Shown: positions 46,137 to 58,735, counted from the stretch's first letter. The stretch is 64,000 nt of DNA from Calamus simplicifolius (GCA_900491605.1 UESW01001506.1:124001-188000), one strand, 5' to 3'. Made by a program: numbers and translations. Notes: generated from the sequence alone by a model not told the origin.

Positions 46137-46365
46137 ACCAGGGGATTACCTGATGGATGAAGTGCGCCAGCGTGAAGGAAGGAGTCCTTCTCCTTCCTAT
46201 TTAATCACCTGTGCAGTGCCTCGGATCGGGAGTTTCCCGGAAGACTAAATGCTTCACCTGGAGCGAAGCGTCAGTCTGGGGAACCCAACAGACTGGAGCT
46301 TGGTTCATCTGAACCAAGCCTGGTTCATCTGAACCAAGCCTGGTTCGTTTGAACCGGGTACTACA

Positions 46366-46381
46366 TCCTCCCCTCCTTATA
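46366..46381 (-). other. Chromovirus polypurine tract
   Basis: tcctcccctccttat on the plus strand is AAGGAGGGGAGGA on the minus strand, directly abutting the 3' LTR. It primes plus-strand DNA synthesis in LTR retrotransposons. Confidence 0.85.
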
Positions 46382-46423
46382 AAAATTTTGGCCTCGAAAT
46401 TGGTATACTATAAATCTCAAAAG

Positions 46424-47900
46424 TCAACAATCTAAGATAGATAAATTACCTTTAAATAATTGTGGATACTTCTTTTTAATTTCTTCCTCCAGCTCCCAAG
46501 TAGCCTCCCTCACAGAGTGATTATTCCACTGAACTTTGACATAAGGGATGGTATGCCACCTCAAAATCTGATCCTTGCGGTCCACGATACGCACATGATG
46601 TTCCTCATATGATAAATCCTTCCTCAACTGCATAGGCTCATAAGCTATTACATGACTGGGGTCTGAAACATATTTCCTCAGCATAGATACATGGAATACA
46701 TTGTGAACACCAGATAAGATCGAAGGCAGTGCTAAGCTGTATGCAACCTCCCCAACTCTGCTCAAGATCTCAAAAGGTCCAATATAGCGTGGACTAAGCT
46801 TTCCTCTAACCCCGAATCTCATCACATCCTTGGTTGGTGATACCCTTAAGAAAACATGATCCCCAACTTGGAATTCTAACTCTCTCCTTCTGACGTCAGC
46901 ATAACTCTTCTGCCTGCTCTGAGCTGTACGAAGACGCTCCCTGATCAAATGCACCTTGTCAACTGTCTGCTGGATCAGCTCAGGGCCTAGCAATTTCCTT
47001 TCCCCTACGTCATCCCAACATAAAGGAGATCTGCATCTCCTACCATACAAAGCCTCAAATGGGGCCATCTGGATACTGGCTTGATAACTATTGTTATAAG
47101 CAAACTCCACCAAAGATAAGTGGTTATCCCAAGCCCCACCCAAGTCCATTACACAGGCGCGCAACATATCTTCTATAATCTGTATTGTCCTCTCTGACTG
47201 CCCGTCAGACTGGGGATGATAAGCCGTACTGAAGTTCAATCTGGTCCCCAAGGCTTTATGAAGACTCTTCCAAAACTGTGGTACAAATCTGGTATCCCGG
47301 TCAGATACAATAAAGACAGGAACACCATGAAGTCTCACGATCTGCTCAATATACATGTTAGCTAATCTATCACTCGAGACTCCAACTCTGAAAGGTAGAA
47401 AATGAGCTGACTTTGTCAGTCTGTCCACAATAACCCAAACTGCATCATTACTCCTGGGAGTTTTGGGCAGACCAGTCACAAAATCCATAGTAATCTTTTC
47501 CATTTCCACTGAGGAATCATCAAAGATTGAAGAGGTCCCGCATATTTTTGATGCTCGGCCTTCACCCGCTGACATACTAAGCACTTGGCCACAAACTGAG
47601 CAATATCCCTCTTCATCCCTTTCTACCAAAAATTTTCCCTTAAGTCTCTATACATTTTAGTACCACCAGGATGCACAGTATAGGGAGAGTAGTGAGCCTC
47701 CCTCAAAATCTCGGCTTTCAACTCCTCATTGCTAGGTACACAAAGTCTGCCTTCAAATCTCAGGGATCCATCATCCATTACATAAAATCCACTCTGATCT
47801 CCTGACTGAACTGCAACTTTAATTCTTTGAAGATCTGGATCTTCCATCTGGGAGGACTTAATTCTGTCAACAAGAGTCGGCTGAAGAATAAGTGCAGCAA
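46424..47900 (-). pseudogene. Chromovirus integrase with C-terminal chromodomain
   Basis: The N-terminal zinc region begins near 47690 (HYSPYTVHPGGTKMYRDL) and continues across a frame change at about 47626. The core has the Asp in ITMDFVTGLPKTP, the Asp in VSDRDTRFVP and the Glu in SDGQSERTIQ. A GPF-like region follows (KLSPRYIGPFEILSRVG), and the C-terminus has the chromodomain-like VRIVDRKDQILRWHTIPYVK, VQWNNHSVREATWELEEE. Chromodomains of this lineage bind histone marks and guide insertion into heterochromatin. The stretch 47500-46424 is a continuous open frame. Confidence 0.92.
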
Positions 47901-49829
47901 CAAGTCCATCGGACTGCTGTACTCTCAGTCCAATCTCCCACCTCTTGAGGTCCTTCAGAATGTGAGGCTGGGAGGTAAGCATAGCAGCTAACTCAGAAGA
48001 GGTCTTCCTACTCAAAGCATCAGCCACAACATTAGCCTTCCCTGGATGGTAATGTAGATTCAGATCATAGTCCTTCAGAAGTTCCAACCACCTCCTCTGT
48101 CTCAAATTGAGCTCCTTCTGTGTGAAGATATATTTTAGACTCTTATGGTCTGTATACACATCACACGATACCCCATAGAGATAATGCCGCCAAATCTTCA
48201 AAGCAAAAAACCACAGCAGCTAATTCCAGATCATGAGTAGGATAGTTCTGCTCATAAGGCTTCAGCTGTCTGGAAGCATAGGCTATCACCTTTCCATTCT
48301 GCATTAGAACACATCCCAATCCTTTCCGAGAGGCATCAGTATAAAGTGTGAAACCCTTAGATCCTGTCGGAAGAACAAGGATAGGAGCTGACACCAAACG
48401 CTGCTTTAATTCCTGAAAACTTTCCTCACACTTCTCTGACCAGTCAAACTTCACTCGTTTCTGGGTTAAACGAGTTAGGGGTAGAGCGATGCGAGAGAAG
48501 TCTTCCACAAATTTTCGATAATACCCGGCTAGCCCCAAGAAGCTTCTGACTTCAGCCACATTGGAAGGTCGGCTCCAGCTAGTAATAGCTTCAATCTTCT
48601 TCGGGTCCACAGAAATGCCATCCGCAGAAATTACGTGACCCAAGAAAGCTACTTGGTCCAACCAAAACTCACACTTCTGCAGCTGGCATAAAGCTTCTTC
48701 TCCCGAAGAGTCTGAAGCACAATCCTCAAGTGATCCTCATGCTCCCTGAGACTCTTAGAATAGATCAAAATATCATCAATAAATACAACCACAAACTGAT
48801 CCAAATATGGCCTAAATATTCTGTTCATCAAATCCATGAACGCTGCCGGGGCATTGGTCAAACCAAACGGCATCACCAAAAACTCATAATGGCCATATCT
48901 AGATCTGAAAGCTGTCTTAGGCACATCCCCATCCTTGACTTTAAGCTGATGATAACCTGACCTGAGATCAATCTTAGAGAATACCCGGGCTCCTTGAAGT
49001 TGGTCAAATAAATCATCAATCCTCGACAAAGGGTACTTATTTCGCACTGTCACCTTGTTGATTTCCCGGTAATCAATGCATAGCCGAAGACTGCCATCCT
49101 TCTTCTTAACAAATAGAACTGGAGCACCCCAAGGAGAAGCACTAGGCCTGATAAATCCTCGATCTAGGAGTTCCTGCAATTGGTCCTTCAACTCTTTTAG
49201 CTCAGCTGGGGCCATACGATAAGGGGCCTTGGATATAGGTCCAGTTCCAGGAATCAAATCAATGGAGAACTCAACCTCCCGGTCAGGGGGTAACTCTGAT
49301 AGTTCATCCGAAAAGACATCAGGGAATTCTCTAACTATAGGAATATCCTCCAACTTGGCCTCTTTCTTTTGAAGATCATTAATAACAGCAAGAAATCCTT
49401 GGCCACCACTCCTCAGATACTTTTCAACCTGTAGTGCCGAAACAAACACTGAGGCTAGAACTTTCTGGCCACCAGTAAAACTAAATTCAGGCTGACAAGG
49501 AATTTTGAAGTTGACGATCTTCCTGAAACAGTCTACAAAAGCATGATAGGAAGCTAACCAATCCATGCCAAGGATAACATCAAAGAATTTCAGTGGAAGG
49601 ACAATAAGATTGGTATTCAGCTTCCTATCCTCAATGATAATCAAGCAGGATTTGCATACAATATCAACTTTCATAGTATCACCATTTGGAAAGGCAATGT
49701 GTAACTCATGGTCTAGAGGTTCAGGTATCAATGATGCATTCTTGCCAAGGTAGGTGTCAGATATAAACGAATGTGTGGCACCCGGATCAATTAGAGTCTG
49801 AGCATAATCATTGCCTATCATAATCATTC
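47901..49829 (-). pseudogene. Chromovirus protease, reverse transcriptase and RNase H
   Basis: On the minus strand the protease has QTLIDPGATHSFIS (Asp in D-P-G-A). The reverse transcriptase follows with APVLFVKKKDGSLRLCIDYR, VFSKIDLRSGYHQ and the catalytic FVVVFIDDILIYS (IDD). A frame break near 48655 leads to VAFLGHVISADGISVDPKK and the RNase H start (LYTDASRKGLGCVLMQ, YPTHDLELAAVVF). A second break near 48190 leads to YTDHKSLKYIFTQKELNLRQ and HPGKANVVADALSRK. It is of complete domain content but is frameshifted. Confidence 0.92.
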
Positions 49830-49938
49830 CTGGACGTAAATGAAATTTCATTTTAACAATAAGAATATAATGTCTAACTAATTATTAATGCATTGCATAG
49901 GATAAGAATGTAATGCTAGATGTGAAATATTGATATAC
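49830..49938 (-). other. Apparent 109-nt intron between chromovirus gag and pol
   Basis: On the minus strand the gag C-terminus TSNSVVTG is followed by GTATATCAATATTTC, and the sequence ACGTCCAG precedes the protease codons. Removing 49938-49830 gives a G/GA splice phase and the continuous reading VVTG-MIMIGNDYAQTL. Unspliced, the stretch contains stops. An AT-rich insertion with chance splice signals is an alternative. Confidence 0.6.
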
Positions 49939-51149
49939 CTGTCACCACAGAATTAGAAGTGGCAGCATCCTGTTGAGTGAGAGCGAAGACCCTTCCCTGA
50001 GTCCTCGGTGGCTGCTGCTGCTGTTGATTCGCCCCTTGACTGGAAGAGGGCTGCTGGTTCTGTCGAAGGGGACATGTGGCTATCTTATGGCCAGTCTTTC
50101 ACAGGAGAAACATGCACCAGACACTCCACGACAAGGTCTCCCCGGATGGAAATTCCCACAACGAAAGCAGCGAGCCTCTCTATTTGGTTGTCCTCCTGGG
50201 GCCTGGGGTGCACCTCTCTTCTTGGCATGAGCTGGGGGCTGGCTAGAATTATGCCCTTTCCTCTTCTTCTGCTGCTCCCAATCCCTCTGAACTGTATTCA
50301 TATCTCTTTCAATTACTAAGGCCTTATTTACCACGGCACTGTAAGTGTGAAGCTCAAATGCGTTGACCGCCTGCATCAGTCTGGGTCGAAGTCCCTCCGT
50401 GAATCTGGTGATCTTGGCCATTTCATTAGATACTATACTTGGAGCAAAACGGGCCACACTGGTGAATTCAGCTTCATATTGGGCCACCGAAAGATTCCTT
50501 TGCTCCAACTTAAGAAATTCTGATTCCATCCTCTCTGCATACTCCTGGGAAAGTACTTGTCGAAGAATGCCTCCTTAAACTGTTCCCAAGAAATAGTCTG
50601 ACCACCCCGACGCTGTTCCTCTACTAACCACCAGTCATAAGCCTCCCCTTGGAGAAGATAAGTAGCAAATCTGATCCTCTCCATCTCTTGACTACCATGG
50701 GCCATAAAAGCCTTCTCCATATCTCGCACCCATCTCTCAGCATCAATAGGGTTGCTTGAACCAGAGAAAGGAGCAGGGGCAAACTTCTTGAAATCTGCAA
50801 AGCTGCGGCCATTCCCCACCCAGGATTGAGATAAAGCAGACTGAATCGGCGGTGTTGATTGAGTGGGTAAGGTTGGCTGCAACTGCGGGACAGGAAGGGC
50901 AGGCTGAGTCGGAGCAGAAGGGGGTGCAGACTGAGCGGTCAAAGCTTGCTGGATCTGATGCTGCATGTCCTGCATAGACTGCGCCATACCCGAGAGAGCT
51001 TGAAGCATCTCGGACTGGAATCCCTGGTGCTCAGTTCCTACTGGGTTGGCAGGGGCCGAACCTCCAGTAGTTCCTTGACCCACCGGCTGATCAGCATTAC
51101 CGGCCAGAGAGTCCTCCTCATACTGTTGGCTCCTAGTACGGCGAGCCAT
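49939..51149 (-). pseudogene. Chromovirus gag
   Basis: Start MARRTRSQQYEEDSL (51149), a Gln/Pro-rich region, then the gag domain (FADFKKFAPAPFSGSSNPID, WVRDMEKAFMAHG, QGEAYDWWLVEE, WEQFKEAFFDKYFP). A frame shift near 50535 is followed by MESEFLKLEQRNLSVAQYEA, EGLRPRLMQAV and a zinc knuckle CFRCGNFHPGRPC with a second CFSC knuckle across another shift near 50090. Together these are typical for Tekay gag. Confidence 0.92.
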
Positions 51150-51288
51150 AACTATTTCCTGTTAAATTAGATGTGGTTAATATCATCATAAACTAATGTG
51201 CCAGGTGTCTCTAAGTATAATGTCATCAAAATATGTTCTCTACGTGTTATCATGTCAATATGTCTGTGTCCCTAGGGTCAAAACCTAA

Positions 51289-51300
51289 GCTCTGATACCA
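51289..51300 (-). other. Chromovirus primer binding site (initiator tRNA-Met)
   Basis: The minus strand has TGGTATCAGAGC, complementary to the 3' end of initiator tRNA-Met, seven bases after the 5' LTR. Confidence 0.93.
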
Positions 51301-51307
51301 CTGAAGC

Positions 51308-53399
51308 TGTCACGCCCTAGACCCAATATCGGGCTAGGGTGACAACCTGCCGCGTGCCGGGCACGCAAGGCGTTATAAATTTTTTCACACATAACACATT
51401 ATATATATAATCAGGTCAAATACATCACTCAATACTAAAAGTTTTGGGTTACAAACCCTTACACACCACAATAATAAAGTTTGGGCATCAAGCCCTACAC
51501 ATAAGCAATACTGGGGTTACAACAAAATAATGGGTCTTGATTTATTTAATAGAAGATCCATCACCCCAACCATCCATCTTCAATCTCGTGGCTCTGACAA
51601 AAACATTGTAAGATTTTTATGAGCTTACACTCAATAAGTAAGCCACGTTATACAGTCAAATCATAGTATAGAAATCAATAAGCACATAAATGATTTGCAT
51701 GCTTAAACATTCCACAAATACTCAAACATGCAATGTAAGTAAACCCACTGTTTATACTCTCAATGGTAACTGTAAATGTGACCCACGGCCCTGCAATATC
51801 TCAATAGTGTACCAACAAGCATCCCCCTACTGAAAGGGTCCAGATACTAGGGTCACGCCATATCATAATCCACCAGAACACATACTCTATATGTGTGATG
51901 CCACCTCGAACCAAGCAGAACACATCCTCTAGATATGTGATGCCACCTCATAGAACTCAGAACACATCCTCTAGATGCGTGATGCCATCTCGAACCCAAG
52001 CAGAACACATCCTCTAGATGTGTGATGGCATAAACAAGCAGAACACGTCCTCTAGATGTGTAGGTGGCATAAATCATCAGAACACATCCTCTAGATGTGT
52101 GTGTGGCATAAACAAGCAGAACACGTCCTCTAGACGTGTGTGGTATGACATGATAAAGGAGAACCGCGGTGACACATAACAGTACCTCACATCATGCACA
52201 AACATATCAATCACATCTCTATATTGCATAAACAGTGGATTATACTTACTGAAAAATTGCATGTAATATATCACATCAATGTCATAATAACTGCATCTCT
52301 CATGCATAGCATCCACATATGAAATCATAGCGCATAAACAACCATGTGTTCATAATATTCATCTACTTACAATTTAGTCATAACAATTCTTCATGTCACA
52401 ATATAATTTACAATTTCAACATTCATATATTGAATAAAATAATTAATTAAATACTGATAACTGGCTTACTTACCTCAATACGCAATCCAACAGATATATA
52501 TCAGCTAGTCAGATGTCTGAGCACCTACAGGATCATTATACACAATTAATTTATTAGCAAAGAATATTAAAATGACCCTTAGAATTTCTACCCAAACTAG
52601 TTCACGGGCCCTACTTGGGCTCGAATATCTCCCACTATACATACCCAATTGGGGAAGTAAAAATACCCCATGAAACTAGAATTCACCCAAATTCTAATCA
52701 TATAAATATTTTGCTAATCCCGGCCCGTTACGGGACCCAAAAACTAGCCTCAAATCAGCCCGCTGCATGGCCCAAAAGGCCCTGAACCGGCCGGCCCAGC
52801 CGGCCCATGGCCAACATCCAACCCCCGCTCCCCTGTTTCGCCCGAAATAGGGGACAGCCTCTGGCCGGCGGCCAGGGCCGCCACCGGCCTAATCCCGTCC
52901 GGCCCGGCCACCGGAGGCCGGGCCGGAGCCGGTCGCCGCCGCGGCCGGCCTCCTTCCTCCTCTCTCTCTCAATTTCTCTCCCTCTCTCTCTTTCTCTCCG
53001 CTGCTCCCGCATGAAATTCTCCGCGTCGGCATCGAATCCGGCTAAATTGGGGCCGGTCCGGCCGCCGTTGGCCGGACCAGAGCCGGCTGCCGCCGCGGCC
53101 GGCCTCCCCTCTCTCTCTCTCTCCTTAATTCTCTCTCTCTCCCTCTCTTTCTCTCTTTTTCTCCCGCACAGTGCGCACGGTGCCGGCAGCTCGGCCGGCC
53201 ACCAGGGCCGGCCGAACCTCCACGGACGCACGCCCGGCGCCGGTGGAGGTCACCGGACAATCCTCAGGCCCGGCCAGGCGACGGGCACCGCCAGGCCCGA
53301 ACCAAGGATCGGCACAGTGAACCATGCCGATCTCTCTCTCTCGCTCTCTCTCTGGTTCTCTCGTTCTCTCTGTCTCCCTCTCTATCTCTCTCTCTCACG

Positions 53400-53430
<31 letters not shown>

Positions 53431-53640
53431 GACCAGGGGATTACCTGATGGATGAAGTGCGCCAGCGTGAAGGAAAGAGTCCTCCTCCTTCCTATTTAAT
53501 CACCTGTGCAGCGCCTCGGATCGGGGGTTTTCCGGAAGACTAAACGCTTCACCTGGAGCAAAGCGTCAGTCCGGGGAACCCAACAGACTGGAGCTTGGTT
53601 CATCTGAACCAAGCCTGGTTCGTTTGAACTGGGTACTACA
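51308..53640 (-). repeat. Chromovirus 5' LTR
   Basis: 2333 bp partner of 44028-46365, differing by scattered substitutions, a few dinucleotide-repeat lengths and one 20-base unit near the end. Confidence 0.93.
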
Positions 53641-53645
53641 GGAAA

Positions 53646-54319
53646 TGACAAAATAGTTTGTCCCCTGGTGCTTGGCAGAACACCATATATTTTGGGCCAA
53701 TAAAGCTACAGTTGAACTACCTCTCCATGAATATATAATAAACATAATATACTTTAAAGTGGGCACTTACAAGATCCAAGGTTGGGTCACTTGCCATGTG
53801 GAGAATAGTGTTCACAATGAACAAGGGCTCTCAAATACTCACTAGATTATCCAGTTCAATGCAATTGAGTCTCATATATTGCACTGGTGATCAAAGGTGA
53901 GGAACATATGTAGATTGGGCAGTCCTTGTACAACCAAATCTTTCTTCTCAAAAAAATAGAACTTTCTTAGCATATTAGAAACATCCTCAATAAGTTGACT
54001 GATACTACAAGAGTTAGAAAGGAGGAAAAGTATATATAGTTTACATGAAACCCTTGCCAACCAATGAAGAGAATAGAACATAACCCTTAAACCATAATAT
54101 TCAAAGTAAATCCAGACAGGTAGAAAGAAGGCTGAAACAAAAGAGTTTTTATAAGCCAGAAGAAATCTGGATATTGAGAGTACGGCCGAGGTGCATCACA
54201 AAATTTCTAAGAAAATCCACTATAGTACAAAATTTAATACCAACAATAAGAATCAAGCATTATCATTTCCTTCAAATTCTGTCCTAACCAAGGATACCGT
54301 GGCATGTATGTCATCAACC
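53646..54319. other. CACTA-1 spacer with no recognised gene
   Basis: This continues from 44022 after removal of the chromovirus. In CACTA-1 orientation it lies between the 3' end of the TNP2 remnant and the TNPA-like gene. Short open frames have no recognisable domain. Confidence 0.45.
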
Positions 54320-55320
54320 GGTACAAAATTCAATGGCATTGAATGCGTATAAGTGTCATCATCTTCATCATCTTCCAACTGCTTTCCCATATCATATAAG
54401 TCCCTCGGTTTTGTTTTAATAACAGTAGCCTAATCTTTATCTTTTGCATCTTGTAAAAAAATACTTGACGAGCTTGAGAAGAAAAAATGAATGGATCATC
54501 CTTCAATAAGGCACCAGTATATATCAACCTTGTAAAATTTACAAGTGTAAATCCATTTGCATCCTTTTTCAAACCCCTTGATGAGTTTATATCTACCCAA
54601 TCACATCTAAATAATATGACTTTAAAGATTCTGTAGTAATCTAACTCATAAATATCTTTTAGTGCACCGTAATAAGTTTTTCCATCTGCTTCCACCATAA
54701 CACCGCTATTCTGTGTTCTTCTAAATTTCTCACGATCTTTAGTATGGAATTTAAAACCATTGATTATGAAACCATTATATTATTGACAACTTGTTAGGTC
54801 CTCGAGCCAGGGCTATTAATTCAGCTAAAAAATTTCTCTCCATCATCATTGATACCTAGAAAATAAAAAGGAATGTTAACAGGTTATTTGATGCTAAATC
54901 TATCCATATATTCTCTAAGTATATGTCAAACCTGTTTTGAAAGCCATTCAGGAAATAACTCGACTAACCATCGCTGTTCAATCCTTGGATTAGGTCGAGT
55001 GCCATGATTAGCTTGTCGTTGAGACATTAAAAATTCGCTGCATAAAATTTACTTTATTCATTTAGAACAAAAAATAAGATATGATATTTAAACGTGAAAT
55101 GCAATAAATCATACTGACCTACGATAGTCAGATATTATTTCACTATGGAGTAACACATAACGATGTGCTTGTGCCATTGATTTATGATCCAATACAATAG
55201 TTTCAGTTTTTCCCAAGACTCTATCTGCAGTTGAAAACTTATACAATTCTGCGTTATGTACGAAATCACTATACTGTTGAGGTTTGCCTAAAATTCTTTC
55301 TGATGATGTCTTTATCTATG
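54320..55320 (-). pseudogene. CACTA-1 TNP2 transposase, C-terminal remnant
   Basis: The minus strand has an exon at about 55318-55128 (ERILGKPQQYSDFVHNAELY, VLGKTETIVLDHKSMAQAHR, YVLLHSEIISDYRR), then EFLMSQRQANHGTRPNPRIE and a DUF4216-like segment (54790-54480: FIINGFKFHTKD, TYYGALKDIYELDYYRIFKV, LFRCDWVDINSSRGLKKD, DDPFIFSSQARQVFF). These match the end of TNP2. The whole N-terminal half, including the transposase core seen in CACTA-2 at 11490-10450, is absent. Introns separate the exons. CACTA-1 therefore could not have encoded its own transposase in its present form. Confidence 0.83.
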
Positions 55321-57900
55321 GTGAGATTTCGTTTAATTTTTCATGGTTGCACGATATTATCATTATTTCTGTATTAATATTTAACATACATAATGGTTAT
55401 TTAACAAACAGCAGCGGTTAGCTATTATCTTTATCTTTTCATTTGAAATAATAAATAGTATGAGAGACTAAAGACAAGCTTTGTGTGCTTGCAGATCAAA
55501 AAGACAAACTCCTATGTAATCTACAAACCCTGTTACATAAGACAGTGAAAGGAAATCTCTTCTTCACTTTTTCTACCAAATCTTACTTGAATAGTAACTA
55601 ACATGATCCATAGTGTAACACAGCAATACAAGAGGAATCCTAATCTTCAACACTGAAAAACTGTTCAGAAAAGAAAATCACATGTCTTGATTGAGGGAGC
55701 TGCTAAGAATTGAATTTTTTAGGAGATGGCACACTATATATTGTGTGTGAGAAAGTCCTGAATCTTCATACCCATATCTTGGAAGTCAATGGCAGGGCAA
55801 GCCAAAAAAGCTTTGATTTTTCTTTTTTCCTTTTTTTTTTCTTTTGACATCTTTGGCAATTGGCAAAAAAACTAGAGTAGAATTTTCTTATTGAAAAAGT
55901 AAAATTTTGCTACTCACTTATCGTGGATCATATGTATGATAGCTAGGATTTACGTATAATTTTTTGTCATGTAATAAAATGTTCAGGCCGAGCTTCTGTT
56001 TAGCTACACCAAAGATGGCCAACTTATATTAATATGATTTGGAGAGTTGATGTCAGGTTAAGACTTCACAATATCTCATTCTCAAGTTCCAGTGATCCAT
56101 ACCTAGATTTCGCAAAATGTGCTTGTTTGATTTAAATTAATCAGTCCAAAATATATGAGCCAATGCATGTATGAAGGCAGATCTATTGATGCTTCAATTT
56201 GAAACAAAAGTGGCACCTGAATGTATTGATTGTAACAAACAACTCAAATGAGTCATAATCGGATCCAGTTCATGTACACCATGACAGGATCACTATTTAT
56301 GAGTAATTGTTTACCATGGAGTAGGTTGTGAATTTTAAGGACTGGACCACTAATAGGGCTAAGAGACGAGTGACTCAGGACAGGGCTGGTTTCTAGGTGT
56401 TAGGTCCACATGTGGGCTGGTCTCCCACCCCAATAGCACACCATCACGTAGGACCAATGCTTTCAACTTCCTTGCTAGCCTGAGGGTCCTAACCTGTTAA
56501 GGGATTGATGTTTGGAAGAGCTGGAGCCAGCGGAAGCTCTGGCATTGAATTAGTTGCAGGAGAGGTGACTGCACTGCTGAAATAAAAGCAGAGCTACTCC
56601 TGTCTTCTTAGAGCTAATGTCAGCATGATAGGTATCAATGATGATGATGGGTGAGTGCCTGCGAAGCAGTATAATCTCCTAAACACATGCCAATACTAGA
56701 CACCAATAACTAAAAGATACTACATAAAACAACAATGCTGGTCTGCTCCAACTTTAGTTGCATGCTTTCAAACCACTTCTCCTTTGGCTTTGTTTCACCT
56801 GCTAGCTAGCTACCCCCCCCCCCCCCCCACACACACACACAGAAATAAATTGTCAAAGAGAAAATAAATAGGAACATAATTCTTGTAAGGCATATGAATG
56901 CTACCATAAATGCTGTCAACCGCCATAAAACACAGCAAACCCTCCTGCCATGTCAAACAGTGAACCAAGCAGAGAATAGAGTTAAACTACATTGGATACT
57001 CACATATCATATACTGAATTTAAGGTTTCCTTTGAGGGATTGTAAACTGATTTGGTTAAAATCTCTCATGGAATTTTAGTGCTGAAGAGACCAGGCCACC
57101 CATTCCAGTGGCTTGCAATCTTAATGGTATTGCAGTGACATACCAAAGCAATACCACAGGAATCCATCAAAGTACTCCCTCTTCCTAACCTTCTGTAGAC
57201 CCTCGATATTATCATTTGCAATACATATCCAATTTATAACTTTAGAATCGATGTGATTGGATAGGAAAAAATGAACAAAAATAGCTCAAGTATATAGGTC
57301 TAGTTGCTTGAACATTGAACCAACCAAATTTAGTCCACAGGCAACCGTTAACAGGGCCATAATGGTCCTGACCCCTTGTTGCACCGTAAGCTTGGTTGAG
57401 TGTTAACAAAACTAGAAGATATGCCAACTAACATCAATTGCTGAAGCATGACCAAGATAGGCAGTTGCACATCTAGTCAACCAAAATTCAAGATTCCCAA
57501 AACACTTCCAAGGGAGGCAAGAAATTGACCTCTGAACGAATTGATGGGAGGTATAATCCCTATAGATCAATGCACTGCAATAATTACATCAATTACTAAA
57601 CACTACTTGTTGACTCTTATAACAAAGCAGACAACATCTCATCAGCATCTAAATTTAACATGAATTATCAGTGCCTTTTGGCCCACATGCCTAGGAAATC
57701 AGTATATAACAATGCTATTCAAAGTGTGAAAGATAGTAAAATTTAAATTAAGGAGTTTTTTAATTAGTTTGTGCCTAAAGAAATTGTCAATAATAAGAAC
57801 TTATCAGAATTAGAGGGAAGCAAGACCATGTACAAGGAAAAAAATTCCACGGCAAACTAAGCAGGAAAAGGGTGATATCTCTATGCCAAAAATTGAACAA
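55321..57900. other. CACTA-1 cargo region without recognised genes
   Basis: This 2.6 kb has no transposon protein and only short chance frames. A C17/(CA)n tract is at 56813-56841. In an intact element this place would hold the TNP2 core exons, so it is either replacement sequence, captured host DNA or a large intron. Confidence 0.35.
56813..56841. repeat. Poly-C followed by (CA)n
   Basis: About 17 C residues run into six CA dinucleotides. Confidence 0.95.
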
Positions 57901-57915
57901 CATATTAGCTAATTA

Positions 57916-58282
57916 TCAGGTGACCTTGACATCATATCCAACTTGAAGCCATCCAAGATCCATAACAGTAAATGATTGCACTACACACTTAACAAGAGAA
58001 TACAGAGTTAACAATTTCAATTGAAAGATTTCAAACCTTCTAAGGGAAATAGATGAGATCTTCAAAATCCTTTTCTTCTGATTAGATCCATAGTAAAAAT
58101 CAACTCTCAAATATGAAATAAAATACGATAGAAGAACAAGAAGCATGCTCGAATCTGTTGTGAAACAGAAGTACCCCCAATATACTCCAGATAACACAAA
58201 CAAGCCCTAAGAAGAAGACAAAGCCATCATTGTTTTTTTTTTTTAATCCTGTTACATTCCCACAAGAGGCCTTACCAGTCAA
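57916..58282 (-). other. Unrecognised overlapping short ORFs in CACTA-1
   Basis: Minus-strand frames of 95 codons (58203-57916, start MFVLSGVYWGYF) and 60 codons (58282-58100, start MTGKASCGNVTG) overlap in different phases. The first has a hydrophobic N-terminal third that could be membrane-associated, then a basic stretch (NQKKRILKISSISLRRF). No family is recognised. They may be chance frames in a leader, or remnants of a captured host exon. Confidence 0.25.
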
Positions 58283-58599
58283 ACAAAGCTGCTCCCCGAT
58301 GCGGTTGTCAGCTCCGATGTATGTTAGAACTTAGATGCTGCTAAAATGCACAACAAAATATGAAGAGCTTGGGTAACAAGAGAACCTGACATTTGTTTGC
58401 ATGGGTGGAGAAAAAAAAAGAAGATAAAACTCATTAGAACGATTTGGAAGGTTTCGGGTTAATAGAGGTGCAACCAGTGAAGAAGGATTTATAAAAGTTA
58501 GTTCCAAATAATTGGGTCTTTCAACAAAGATGCATCTAAATCAACGTGGTGTGAAATATTATGACTATAAATATAATCATCCACAAGAGGCCTTACCAG

Positions 58600-58735
58600 T
58601 CAAACAAATAGAGTGTCCAGCTCTCTCTCTCGAATGACGTCCAGCTCTCTCTCTAGAGCATACACTGGGCCACGAGCACCAAGAATGATATGATGAACGA
58701 CGTCTAGCTCTCTCTCTCGAACCCCTGAGATATCA
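58600..58735. repeat. Short repeats of ccagctctctctctcga
   Basis: Three copies of a word like acgtccagctctctctctcg occur at about 58617, 58637 and 58698. They are part of the CT-rich leader side of CACTA-1. Confidence 0.7.

Larger units (their letters stand above)
44028..46365 (-). repeat. Chromovirus 3' LTR
   Basis: 2338 bp. It contains an array of hairpin-like acacatcctctagatgtgtg units (44590-44860), a GC-rich block (45480-46020) and three CT runs (45680-45720, 45825-45895, 46050-46135). A 20-base unit tggttcatctgaaccaagcc appears twice at 46300-46340, once in the partner LTR. Confidence 0.93.
44028..53640 (-). mobile_element. Tekay/Del-like chromovirus (Ty3/gypsy)
   Basis: LTRs at 44028-46365 and 51308-53640 run TGTCACGCCC to GGGTACTACA and are almost identical by eye. 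The duplication ggaaa is at 44023-44027 and 53641-53645. On the minus strand lie an initiator-tRNA primer site, gag, protease, reverse transcriptase, RNase H, integrase and a C-terminal chromodomain, then a polypurine tract. The 9.6 kb size and 2.3 kb LTRs fit the Tekay lineage. It is complete in structure but pol has at least four frame breaks. The close match of its LTRs suggests it is among the youngest insertions in the window. Confidence 0.94.

Noticed and set aside
45436..46248. Arg/Pro/Leu/Ser-rich frames in the chromovirus LTRs, also at 52755-53448
   Set aside because: They come from GC-rich and CT-repeat DNA, are open on both strands and sit inside LTRs.
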